27,504 bases of DNA from positions 1-27,504 of the forward strand of contig JBATTK010000021.1 in the NCBI GenBank assembly GCA_049670505.1, in the 5' to 3' direction. The DNA is from JBATTK01 sp049670505 (GTDB lineage Bacteria; Bacteroidota; Bacteroidia; Flavobacteriales; Flavobacteriaceae). Within the stretch, counting starts at the first letter, position 1. Each line of letters starts with the position of its first letter. Below the pieces are notes generated by a model. It was not told where the DNA came from. It saw only the letters and a list, made by a program, of their open reading frames with translations, and searched no databases. Below, piece by piece: positions 1-7,104 of this stretch. Both the position numbers and the translations under genes were made by a program.

Positions 1-762
1 GGCGTTTTTTTCCTGCGCTGTTTTCAGGATTTCTTTCTGGGCAAGGGTACGTGCTAATTCCTTTTCCGATTCCTTTTGAGGCGTTAGGTTTGTCTTTGGT
101 TTTACCGCGATAGTATTCCTTGCTACAGAGGTGTCTTTTTCCGGTACTGTTTTTAGGATTTCTTTCTGGGCATGGGTACGTGTTAATTCATTAGTGCCTT
201 TTGAACTTTCCGGAATCAATGGGTCATTCCCTTCTGCAGTATCGTTTTCTTCTTGTTTTATAGCGATGCTTTCACTTTGTTGTTTAGGAACTATGCTGTC
301 TTTTAGATCGGATGGTTGGGACACGGCTGTCCGTTGCGTTTTGGAATTTGATGTATTGGCGGTCTTGTCGGAATTTAAAGACGATTTCGGTTTTCTTGAA
401 AATTGATGTTGTTCAACAGTATCTTTTTTGTCATTTGAAATGGTCTTGTGAGGTGTTGCGAAAGGTGGTTGTTTAAGGGTGGTCTGACCGTTGGTTTCCT
501 GATCGTAATGCTTGTCTTTAAAGTGATGTGAATCTATTTGCTCTTGTGGTATTTCCCCTGTTTCATTGTAAAGGGCTTTCCAGCCAAAGTATACTCCTGT
601 AGGGAATATTAGCAAAAATAAAGTAAAGAATAAAAATAACCGATATCGTCTTTTCTTTTTAAGTGTCTTTTCAATTTCCTCCCATACGGAATCTTTTGGC
701 CGAATATCCATTTCGGTCATCTGATCCTTAAAATATGTTCCTATTTTCTTCTTATTTCCCAT
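1..762 (-). CDS. membrane-anchored protein after ECF sigma factor, anti-sigma-like N-terminus (3' end outside window)
   Basis: An uninterrupted minus-strand frame of 254 codons runs off the left edge, so the C-terminus is missing. The ATG at 762 overlaps the end of the sigma factor gene by 11 bp, suggesting translational coupling. Residues 1-40 are hydrophilic and basic and contain a D-S-V-W-E-E-I-E pattern. A single membrane segment follows at about 41-61, preceded by KKKRRYR, so the N-terminus should be cytoplasmic. The rest is a low-complexity polar region rich in K, T, Q, S and E, with two copies of a 43-residue repeat near the edge (core AQKEILKT). In Flavobacteriia, proteins with this layout next to ECF sigma genes are often annotated as hypothetical or outer-membrane beta-barrel proteins with a C-terminal barrel. 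That barrel cannot be seen here. A role as partner or inhibitor of the sigma factor is inferred from position and topology only. Confidence 0.75.
   Translation of the reverse strand, partial: MGNKKKIGTYFKDQMTEMDIRPKDSVWEEIEKTLKKKRRYRLFLFFTLFLLIFPTGVYFGWKALYNETGEIPQEQIDSHHFKDKHYDQETNGQTTLKQPPFATPHKTISNDKKDTVEQHQFSRKPKSSLNSDKTANTSNSKTQRTAVSQPSDLKDSIVPKQQSESIAIKQEENDTAEGNDPLIPESSKGTNELTRTHAQKEILKTVPEKDTSVARNTIAVKPKTNLTPQKESEKELARTLAQKEILKTAQEKNA
21..196 (-). repeat. two direct copies of a 129-bp (43-codon) repeat inside the left-edge gene
   Basis: The stretch around 21-60 recurs around 150-189 with an exact offset of 129 bp, that is 43 codons. Both copies encode E-L-x-R-T-x-A-Q-K-E-I-L-K-T. The second copy in reading direction continues past the window edge, so further units may exist. 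The spacing keeps the reading frame, as expected for a coding repeat that can expand or contract. Confidence 0.7.
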
Positions 763-1315
763 CACCAACATTTTTATGCTTCCGTTCGGCCATAAGTTCG
801 GTAATCTGCTTTTTTAGAATAATCTTGGCCCTGTGCAAATTAGATTTTGAAGTACTAATAGATATAGAAAGCATTTTTGCAATTTCTTTATGTGGATAAT
901 CATCAAGCTCATAAAGGTTAAAAATGATTCTATATTGGGTAGGCAGCTTTTGTATTAGGGTCATTAGTGTTTCAAAAGAGAGCGGCAGGTTATCTTCGTC
1001 AAGATAAATCTCTTCGGAAAGCCCTGCCATTTTGTAATCTGATAATTCAAAATTTGTTTCTCTTTTGTAACGATCTATTGCTTTGTTGATGGTAATTCGT
1101 TTCATCCATCCTTCAAAAGATCCCTTGCCCTTGTATGTTTTTATTTTTTCGAATATTTCAATGAATATATCGTGCAGGTGATCTTCCGCTTCTGAATAAG
1201 AGCGGCAATACTTGAGGCAAACAGAAAAGAGCTTGTTCCTATAAAGTTTGTAGAGCGCTTCTCTTGCTTCAGGTTTTTTTTTGATACAACCTGATATCAG
1301 TACATCTGTATCCAA
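752..1315 (-). CDS. RNA polymerase sigma-70 factor, ECF subfamily
   Basis: This 187-residue protein has the two-domain ECF layout. Region 2 (about 20-85) includes the acidic D-H-L-H-D-I-F-I-E-I-F core helix and the F-x-x-W-M-K-R-I-T-I-N-K-A-I-D promoter-melting segment. Region 4 (about 115-175) carries a helix-turn-helix with H-K-E-I-A-K-M-L-S-I-S. It should direct core RNA polymerase to a small regulon, probably including its own operon. The frame has no ATG between the preceding in-frame stop and the conserved part. The first usable start is TTG at 1315, 17 bp after the stop of the lipoprotein gene upstream. The stop overlaps the start of the next gene. The exact ECF group cannot be assigned by eye. 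Confidence 0.92.
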   Translation of the reverse strand: MDTDVLISGCIKKKPEAREALYKLYRNKLFSVCLKYCRSYSEAEDHLHDIFIEIFEKIKTYKGKGSFEGWMKRITINKAIDRYKRETNFELSDYKMAGLSEEIYLDEDNLPLSFETLMTLIQKLPTQYRIIFNLYELDDYPHKEIAKMLSISISTSKSNLHRAKIILKKQITELMAERKHKNVGDGK

Positions 1316-1332
1316 ATATGTGCTATGAAATT

Positions 1333-2142
1333 TTAATTTTCGGGATCATCTGTTTCTTCGGCACATATACGGTTTAATGTATACGTGTCTCCATTATCGT
1401 TTTCAATACTAATTTTTATTTCATCAATATAGGTTATTTTCCAATCGTAGTTCCAATCATCTTTTATGGGTAGCAACTCATTTTCCGGAAGTGGTTGTGT
1501 GTCATCATCGTACTCAAAATATATATTAAGGTGTAATAATTCCTCGATAAAGTAAAACACCCAGGTACCGTTATATTCATTTTCTCCAATCTGAAATAGG
1601 ATACTTCCGTCATCTTCCATGGTGAAAAATGCCTCTAAGTAAGGGCTATCGACTACCGAGCTTTCACTTACATTCCACTGGCATTCTGCAGCAATTGCAT
1701 TGCAGGCACCAAGGATAATTTCCAACTCTTCCTCTATACATGTTTCCAAAGAGGCTTGCAGTTCATCGTTAGATGTAATGTTTAAAGTGGAGCCATCTTG
1801 CAGCATGCCGGTAATGGGGTAGCTTAAACTAATGGCATGGCCTTCTTCTAAACCGGCCAGAAGTTTGGTGAAATTTTTATTGTTCAGCACGGATTCCTGT
1901 TGCACGAACTCCTGTTCAGTGTCGTACACAAAAAGTACAAAAGGGTATATAAATTCTACACAACCTATATCTATAAGTTCTGCTTCCGGGTCATCGGAGA
2001 CCAGTTGCAAATAATTATATAAAACTGATTCTTGTTGTATAAGTTCTTCTCCTTCACGAAGTTCATAAGGTTCAAACTCACAGGCACAAAAGGAACAACT
2101 GACCAACAGTGTTAAAAATATATTTTTTAAACTTGTTTTCAT
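1333..2142 (-). CDS. hypothetical lipoprotein upstream of ECF sigma factor
   Basis: A 269-residue secreted protein that I do not recognise. The N-terminus is a lipoprotein signal with two candidate lipid cysteines: L-V-S-C at Cys16 (the better lipobox) and F-C-A-C at Cys21. The segment after Cys21 is acidic, which in flavobacteria resembles the lipoprotein export signal for surface display. The mature part is very acidic (many E and D). It contains the word QQESVL twice, around residues 40 and 81, suggesting a small internal duplication. Several cysteines (in GCVEF, ETCIEE, GACNA, AECQW and RICAEE) may form disulfides. It lies 17 bp before the sigma gene and 46 bp after the next lipoprotein gene, so all four genes may be one transcript. 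Function unknown; an association with the sigma factor is inferred from position. Confidence 0.8.
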   Translation of the reverse strand: MKTSLKNIFLTLLVSCSFCACEFEPYELREGEELIQQESVLYNYLQLVSDDPEAELIDIGCVEFIYPFVLFVYDTEQEFVQQESVLNNKNFTKLLAGLEEGHAISLSYPITGMLQDGSTLNITSNDELQASLETCIEEELEIILGACNAIAAECQWNVSESSVVDSPYLEAFFTMEDDGSILFQIGENEYNGTWVFYFIEELLHLNIYFEYDDDTQPLPENELLPIKDDWNYDWKITYIDEIKISIENDNGDTYTLNRICAEETDDPEN

Positions 2143-2188
2143 AATTATTGTTGTTTTGGTTTTGAATGTAATTGGTGGTGTTAAAGCA

Positions 2189-2899
2189 TTAGTTGTAGGA
2201 GTATTCCCGGGTTTTTATAAATCCTCCAATATCGATATATACTGATTTTATAGGATATCCGTCTGCATTATACGCATAGGTAATATTTCTTTCTCCGAAT
2301 GCTCTATAGGTGACATTATTTTTGCTAATCCGATTTATTTTTTGATAGGCTAGGGGATAAGGAAGCAGAAAGGGGTTAGATTGGTTATCATAAAGAAAAG
2401 AGTCCGTTACTTCATCATTAATGATGATCGTTGTAATATTCCCATTTTGGTCATAAGTAAAAAGAGCACCATCCAAGCCTATGAGCAGTCCATTACTTTG
2501 GTAAGTGAAATTTGTTACTTCGCCATTGTCATAATTAGCACTGCTAATTAGATCATTGGTGTATGTATAAGATATACTGTAGGTAGTGTCGTCACTATTG
2601 GTATGGAATACACCGGTGATTTCATCTGCATCGTTATAGGTAAACTCATCGGAAAACCCACCGGATGCAGTTATCATAGTGGCAAAGCCATTGCTTCCAT
2701 AAGTAAATTCGATATACCCTTCGGAGAAGACTTCATCCCCTAAAAGAATGACTTCTGATACCTTTAGAAGTTGAATTTGTTTTTCGGGAAGCTGCTCTTC
2801 TACTATTCCATCACTATCGGAAGAAGATGTACATCCAAAAAGAAAGATGGGGACAATGCAGTATAAACTTTTTAAAGGTCTTTGTAAATAGGTTTTCAT
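2189..2899 (-). CDS. hypothetical lipoprotein with YD/RHS-like repeat pattern
   Basis: I place the start at ATG 2899 (protein 236 residues), because the signal peptide then begins with MKTYLQ and ends at a lipobox L-F-G-C followed by a Ser/Asp-rich stretch. The longer frame to 2962 would add 21 residues and reach back to the pnp terminator hairpin. The mature protein consists of short beta-strand units with recurring Y-T-Y-x-N-D-x-I, F-T-Y-x-x-N-G-L and F-T-Y-D-x-N-G-N-I patterns. These are typical of YD-repeat-like Bacteroidota lipoproteins (DUF4595-type annotations are common for such sequences). It ends in REYSYN. Surface exposure is plausible from the S-S-S-D-S-D stretch after the cysteine. 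It is the first gene after the pnp terminator and precedes the ECF cassette by 46 bp. Function unknown. Confidence 0.78.
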   Translation of the reverse strand: MKTYLQRPLKSLYCIVPIFLFGCTSSSDSDGIVEEQLPEKQIQLLKVSEVILLGDEVFSEGYIEFTYGSNGFATMITASGGFSDEFTYNDADEITGVFHTNSDDTTYSISYTYTNDLISSANYDNGEVTNFTYQSNGLLIGLDGALFTYDQNGNITTIIINDEVTDSFLYDNQSNPFLLPYPLAYQKINRISKNNVTYRAFGERNITYAYNADGYPIKSVYIDIGGFIKTREYSYN

Positions 2900-2963
2900 A
2901 CGTAAGATTCGTTTGTTTACCAAATAGTCTGTTTTGTATAAAAAAGGTTGCGTGGAAAACAAA

Positions 2964-2994
2964 AAAATGCCCCAACTTTTTGTTGGGGCATTTT
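2964..2994 (-). terminator. intrinsic terminator of pnp
   Basis: A perfect 9-bp GC-rich stem (2968-2976 with 2982-2990; tgccccaac and its complement) with a 5-base loop is extended by four A-T pairs. On the minus strand it is followed by a T run. It begins about 20 bp after the pnp stop codon. Confidence 0.88.
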
Positions 2995-3015
2995 CATATG
3001 AAAATTATTGATCGC

Positions 3016-5226
3016 CTAATCCCTTCTGGGCTTACGGTCCCTATTTCTATCATTTCTACCGCGATTACGGTCGTTATTACGCGGTGGTCTTTCTACATAT
3101 CCTTCAGGTTTTGGTAATATAGCTTTTTTGGATACTTTTTCCTTTCGTGTCCTTGGATCCGTACCAAAGTATTTCACATCAAAGACATCGCCCATATTTA
3201 CCACATCGGTTACATTTTCGGTACGTTCCCATGCCAATTCCGACACGTGAAGCAATACTTCGTTACCAGGAGCATCCATATATTCCACTACGGCACCAAA
3301 GTCCAAAAGTTTAATAACTTTTACTTCGTAAACGCTACCGACTTCCGGTTTAAACATAATAGAATCTATTTTTGCCAATACTGCATCTATACCATCCTGA
3401 TCGGTGCCTAGAATCTCAACAATTCCTTCTTCCGTAACCGGATCTTCATTGATAACTATGGTAGTCTTAGTAGTTTTTTGCAATTCTTGGATTACTTTTC
3501 CACCAGGTCCGATCAATGCGCCGATAAACTCATTTGGAATGGTTTTGGTCACCATTTTTGGAGCATGGGATTTTACATCCGCATTTGGAGTCGCAATAGC
3601 TTCCGTTAGCTTATCAAGAATATGTAAGCGGCCCGCTTGCGCCTGCTTCAATGCATTTACCAGAATCTCGTAGGACAATCCTTTTACCTTAATATCCATT
3701 TGGCATGCTGTAATACCGTCCGCAGTACCCGTAACTTTAAAATCCATATCCCCAAGGTGGTCTTCATCTCCTAGAATATCCGACAAAACAGCATATTTTC
3801 CGGAATCCGAATCGGAAATAAGTCCCATGGCAATACCGGAAACAGGTTTCTTTAGCTGAACCCCGGCATCCATTAAGGCCATAGTACCGGAACAAACGGT
3901 TGCCATAGAAGAAGAACCATTGGATTCCAATACCTCGGAAACTACACGTACGGTATAGGGGCAATCTTCGGGAATCATTCCTTTAAGTGCTCGCTGTGCC
4001 AAGTTACCGTGGCCTACCTCTCTACGGGAAGTACCTCTAATAGGTCTCGCTTCCCCAGTGGAGAAAGGAGGGAAGTTATAGTGAAGATAAAAAGTTTCCT
4101 CACCTTCATAGGAAGGCATGTCTATTTGGTTGGCTTCCCTGGAAGTACCTAAAGTAACCGTGGCCAATGCCTGTGTTTCTCCCCTGGTGAAGATAGCCGA
4201 ACCATGTGTGGAAGGTAAATAATCTACCTCGCACCAGATCGGACGTATTTCATCCGTTTTTCTTCCGTCCAATCGCGACCCCTCATTTAAGGTTAGGTCA
4301 CGAACAGCGGCTTTTTCCGCTTTATAATAGTATTTGGAAACCAGATCACCGATATCTTCCAATTCTTCTTCGGAATAGGTAGCCTTGATTTCTTCTTTTA
4401 TTTCGGAAAAAGCAGTGCTTCTTTCTTGTTTGGCAGATCCTGCTTTTGCAATGGCATATACCTTATCATAGGCCATATCATGGATTTTCTTCGCCAATTC
4501 CTCATCTTCCCGTTCTCCTTCGTACTCGCGTACTTCTTTTCTTCCGAACGCCTCGGCCAATCTCATCTGTGCAGCTACCTGTAATTTAATGGCTTCATGG
4601 GCAAATTTGATGGCCTCTACCATTTCCTCTTCGGAAATCTCACCCATTTCACCCTCTACCATCATCACGGAATCGGCAGATGCACCGATCATCATGTCAA
4701 CATCGCTTTCTAGCAATTGTGCTCTTGTAGGATTGATGATAAATTCACCGTTCACACGTCCTACGCGCGCTTCCGAAATGGCACATTCAAAAGGAAAATC
4801 CGATAATTGGATTGCAGCCGATGCGGCCAATCCGGCCATGGCATCCGGCATAACATCCTCATCATGGGACATTAACTGGATCATTACCTGTGTTTCGGAA
4901 TGATAATCTTTTGGGAAAAGTGGACGCAATACACGGTCCACTAATCGCATAGTTAAAACTTCGCCATCGCTTGGTCTTGCTTCCCTTTTGAAGAAACCAC
5001 CGGGATAACGACCGGAAGCGGCGAACTTTTCACGATAGTCTACCGTTAAGGGTAGAAAATCTACATCACTTTGTTTGTAATTGGATACAACCGTACATAA
5101 CAACATACATTTACCGGATTGAACTACAACAGAACCATGGGCCTGTTTTGCCAATTTTCCGGTTTCGATAGAGATTTCCCTACCATCACCAAGGTCTATG
5201 ACCTCTTTAAAAACTTTTGGAATCAT
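3016..5226 (-). CDS. pnp: polyribonucleotide nucleotidyltransferase (PNPase)
   Basis: The 736-residue protein has the full PNPase order. RNase PH core 1 (about 10-145) includes F-F-K-R-E-A-R-P-S-D-G-E. An alpha-helical linker follows, then RNase PH core 2 (about 325-545) with the catalytic acidic cluster G-D-E-D-H-L-G-D-M-D (Asp487 and Asp493). The KH domain has G-P-G-G at 573-576, and an S1 domain spans about 635-705. A short arginine/asparagine-rich tail (about 710-736) probably adds RNA contacts. The enzyme degrades RNA 3' to 5' using phosphate, in the cytoplasm. It follows rpsO, the gene order seen in many bacteria, but an rpsO terminator separates them. I see no perfect TAnnTTTG box in the leader, so pnp may depend on read-through or on a weaker promoter. 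Confidence 0.98.
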   Translation of the reverse strand: MIPKVFKEVIDLGDGREISIETGKLAKQAHGSVVVQSGKCMLLCTVVSNYKQSDVDFLPLTVDYREKFAASGRYPGGFFKREARPSDGEVLTMRLVDRVLRPLFPKDYHSETQVMIQLMSHDEDVMPDAMAGLAASAAIQLSDFPFECAISEARVGRVNGEFIINPTRAQLLESDVDMMIGASADSVMMVEGEMGEISEEEMVEAIKFAHEAIKLQVAAQMRLAEAFGRKEVREYEGEREDEELAKKIHDMAYDKVYAIAKAGSAKQERSTAFSEIKEEIKATYSEEELEDIGDLVSKYYYKAEKAAVRDLTLNEGSRLDGRKTDEIRPIWCEVDYLPSTHGSAIFTRGETQALATVTLGTSREANQIDMPSYEGEETFYLHYNFPPFSTGEARPIRGTSRREVGHGNLAQRALKGMIPEDCPYTVRVVSEVLESNGSSSMATVCSGTMALMDAGVQLKKPVSGIAMGLISDSDSGKYAVLSDILGDEDHLGDMDFKVTGTADGITACQMDIKVKGLSYEILVNALKQAQAGRLHILDKLTEAIATPNADVKSHAPKMVTKTIPNEFIGALIGPGGKVIQELQKTTKTTIVINEDPVTEEGIVEILGTDQDGIDAVLAKIDSIMFKPEVGSVYEVKVIKLLDFGAVVEYMDAPGNEVLLHVSELAWERTENVTDVVNMGDVFDVKYFGTDPRTRKEKVSKKAILPKPEGYVERPPRNNDRNRGRNDRNRDRKPRRD

Positions 5227-5275
5227 AAATTTTAATTAAAGCCCATTTCATTATAGGCTTGTTAAACAATGGTCT

Positions 5276-5293
5276 TCCGACATATGGGTCGGA
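5276..5293 (-). promoter_or_regulatory. stem-loop in the pnp leader
   Basis: A 6-bp perfect stem (tccgac 5276-5281 with gtcgga 5288-5293) with a 6-base loop lies about 50 bases before the pnp ATG. A second hairpin (7-bp stem ccttgaa 5367-5373 with ttcaagg 5379-5385, 5-base loop) lies further upstream. Leader stem-loops control pnp in enterobacteria; whether these do so here is inference. Confidence 0.35.
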
Positions 5294-5427
5294 CAGTGTT
5301 GTGTTGTTGTTGCGTGTGCTACTGGCACTGACCAATGAAAAACTATGTGTAAGCTTTTTGTATTTGCCTTGAATTTATTTCAAGGTCTTTTTTATAAATA
5401 TAAGGATGCCAAAACGAGTTGGACATA

Positions 5428-5460
5428 TAAAAAGGGGAAAGTTTAACTTTCCCCTTTTTA
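5428..5460 (-). terminator. intrinsic terminator of rpsO
   Basis: A near-perfect palindrome (5428-5443 complementary to 5445-5460) has a gggg/cccc core and A/T flanks that give a T run on either strand. It starts 4 bp after the rpsO stop codon. Confidence 0.88.
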
Positions 5461-5463
5461 TCC

Positions 5464-5733
5464 TTACTTTCTTAGTCCTAGTTCCTTGATTATGGCCCGA
5501 TATCGGGTAATGTCCTTTTTCTTCAAATAGTCCAAAAGACTTTTTCTCTTACCTACCAGTTTTACCAAGGACCGTTCCGTATTAAAATCCTGACGGTTTT
5601 TCTTTAGGTGATCCGTTAGGTGATTGATACGATGCGTGAATAAGGCAATTTGGCCTTCCGCAGAACCTGTGTTTTTTTCTTCTCCGCCGTGTTTTTTGAA
5701 AATTTCGGCCTTTACTTCTTTAGTTAAATACAT
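5464..5733 (-). CDS. rpsO: 30S ribosomal protein S15
   Basis: The 89-residue protein has the usual S15 length and is conserved throughout. It shows G-S-A-E-G-Q-I-A near residue 23, the H-R-I-N-H-L-T-D-H-L-K helix, and the C-terminal S-L-V-K-L-V-G-K-R-K-S-L-L-D-Y-L segment that contacts 16S rRNA. It nucleates assembly of the small-subunit platform. A perfect TAnnTTTG box lies 78 bp upstream, and a strong hairpin terminator follows the stop. S15 often represses its own mRNA through the leader; here the leader holds a REP-like word (5777-5801), but no operator can be recognised by eye. Confidence 0.98.
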   Translation of the reverse strand: MYLTKEVKAEIFKKHGGEEKNTGSAEGQIALFTHRINHLTDHLKKNRQDFNTERSLVKLVGKRKSLLDYLKKKDITRYRAIIKELGLRK

Positions 5734-5776
5734 TCCAATATTAGTTTAATGATTTTTATGTATTTGATTGATTTTT

Positions 5777-5801
5777 CCTTCGACAAGCTCAGAATGGCAC
5801 A
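5777..5801. repeat. single REP-like word in the rpsO leader
   Basis: The word ccttcgacaagctcagaatg matches a short intergenic repeat that I recall from many bacterial genomes, including Bacteroidota (type TTCGACAAGCTCAG). Only one copy is visible in this window, between the rpsO promoter and start codon, so it would be transcribed in the leader. The repeat assignment rests on memory of the motif rather than on copies seen here. Confidence 0.45.
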
Positions 5802-5810
5802 ATCAGGGCG

Positions 5811-5818
5811 CAAAGATA
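5811..5818 (-). promoter_or_regulatory. -7 promoter box TATCTTTG for rpsO
   Basis: The minus strand reads TATCTTTG, an exact match to the Bacteroidota consensus TAnnTTTG, 78 bp before the rpsO start. No convincing -33 TTG is seen at ideal spacing. Confidence 0.6.
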
Positions 5819-5863
5819 GCAATATTTTTTAATCCCGGGACATACTTCTTTTTTTTCTTTTAT

Positions 5864-6025
5864 GGAACCCATTTAAACTTTTTGTTTTACCTGCAAACAT
5901 CACATTTTGCGCCCTTATTTCCCCATTTTTGAGTGCCGTAGCTCCGCTATGTCGCTAAAAAATAACATCATAAGGGCACAAAAGCCGATATTTTCGGTTC
6001 TAAACAAAAAGTCTAAATGGGTTCC
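5864..6025. mobile_element. MITE-like palindromic element with about 24-bp terminal inverted repeats
   Basis: The ends 5864-5887 and 6002-6025 are inverted repeats beginning ggaacccattt, with one mismatch in about 24 bases. A second inverted pair sits inside (5905-5918 with 5970-5983, one mismatch), so the 162-bp unit could fold into a long hairpin. There is no ORF of useful length inside. A third, direct copy of the aaactttttg(g)tttta part lies just outside at 6028-6045. I find no clear target-site duplication. With the REP-like word and promoter, this accounts for the 349-bp gene-free stretch 5734-6082. Calling it a non-autonomous transposon is inference. Confidence 0.55.
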
Positions 6026-6082
6026 GATTAAACTTTTTGGTTTTATGAAAGTCTTAACAACGAACTATAAATTTTAAATATT

Positions 6083-6955
6083 ATGAAAAAGAGTCTCAAA
6101 ACTAAGAACATTACAGGATTATTGCTAATGGCAACACTAGTCTTTGCCTCCTGCAGCAAGGAAGATTCCTCGGATACAGTTTCCGAAGAAATTGGTGAAG
6201 AAGTTATCAGTGTAGCGGAACTTAAGGTCAGTGACGAAGCCGAATTAATTTCCGAAGAAATTACCGCAATAGGTGAAGATGTATATACCGCTGATGAAAT
6301 TTCATTTACTTCCAAGGTATTGTTTACTTCCGATTATCTTCCGGACTGTGTTACCATTACTACGGTTGTGACGGATACTACCAAAGAAAAAACCATTGAT
6401 TTTGGTGAAGGTTGCGAACTCCCTAATGGTAATGTATTAAGTGGATTAATTTTCCTAAGCTATCTAAAGGATATGGAAATGACCAGCAAGACCCTGAGCC
6501 TTTCTTTGGAGGATTTTACTTTTAATGGAGTAGCGGTAGCGGGAAGTGCATCCATTGTTCGCGTACGTACCAATGAAAATGGTAATCCACAATCGGATGC
6601 CAATGGTGATTTTAGCGCAGTTTGGCCAGACGAAAGTACGGCCAGTTTTACAGGAAACCGAACTAGGGAATGGATAGCAGGTTACGGTACCGGATTCTGG
6701 GGCGATAATGTATTTTTAATTTCCGGTAAAGGTACATACACGGGAAGATTGGGCAATGTATTCGTTAAAGAAACTATAATGCCCTTACGAAGGGAATCGG
6801 CCTGTAGGTTTATCGTAAGCGGGGTTTTGGAGATTTCCAGAAATGACGCTACCGCCAGTCTGGATTTTGGCGATGGTAGTTGCGATGCCCAAGGAGTTTT
6901 GACCTATCCTGATGGTACCACGGAAGAGGTTTTCTTGCGCAGATTTTTGAAATGA
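6083..6955 (+). CDS. hypothetical lipoprotein, probably surface exposed
   Basis: A 290-residue protein with a lipoprotein signal (M-K-K-S start, hydrophobic core, lipobox F-A-S-C near residue 24). Right after the cysteine comes S-K-E-D-S-S-D, an acidic stretch like the flavobacterial lipoprotein export signal. A long acidic linker follows (about 30-75). From about residue 85 there is a beta-rich domain with D-C-V-T-I-T, G-E-G-C-E-L-P-N-G, N-R-T-R-E-W-I-A-G and a C-terminal cysteine pair (around CRF and GSCDAQG). The tail F-G-D-G-S-C-D-x-x-G-V-L-T-Y-P-D-G-T is typical of a Bacteroidota lipoprotein family whose function I cannot name. It is a single gene between the MITE-like element and a REP-like inverted repeat, convergent with the small lipoprotein gene at 7105. 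Confidence 0.82.
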   Translation: MKKSLKTKNITGLLLMATLVFASCSKEDSSDTVSEEIGEEVISVAELKVSDEAELISEEITAIGEDVYTADEISFTSKVLFTSDYLPDCVTITTVVTDTTKEKTIDFGEGCELPNGNVLSGLIFLSYLKDMEMTSKTLSLSLEDFTFNGVAVAGSASIVRVRTNENGNPQSDANGDFSAVWPDESTASFTGNRTREWIAGYGTGFWGDNVFLISGKGTYTGRLGNVFVKETIMPLRRESACRFIVSGVLEISRNDATASLDFGDGSCDAQGVLTYPDGTTEEVFLRRFLK

Positions 6956-6970
6956 TGGAGATATAAGATT

Positions 6971-7096
6971 GTTTAGAAGTCATTTACACCATTGCGGATC
7001 CTTATGATAAAGCAATTTCTTGATCGGTCGTCGGCTCATGGGATTACTTTACCCTAAACGGGGTTCGCAATGACTTCTATAGGAGACGCTCTAAAC
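6971..7096. repeat. REP-like imperfect inverted repeat between convergent genes
   Basis: The arms agaagtcatt (6975-6984) and aatgacttct (7069-7078) are exact complements, and gtttag (6971-6976) pairs with ctaaac (7091-7096). Further inside, attgcgga...ataaagcaat (6991-7015) resembles the complement of attactttaccctaaacggggttcgcaat (7043-7070). Each arm is close to the widespread intergenic motif gtcattgcgaac...gaagcaatc. It lies between two convergent stop codons and could also end both transcripts. Confidence 0.6.
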
Positions 7097-7104
7097 ACCT
7101 TCTT

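Noticed and set aside
131..406. 91-codon plus-strand open frame near the left edge
   Set aside because: It is antisense to the 254-codon open frame that begins in overlap with the sigma factor; the minus frame has a membrane segment and coherent composition.
5367..5392. Plus-strand intrinsic terminator (stem ccttgaa/ttcaagg then t-rich)
   Set aside because: No plus-strand gene ends nearby; treated only as a hairpin in the pnp leader.
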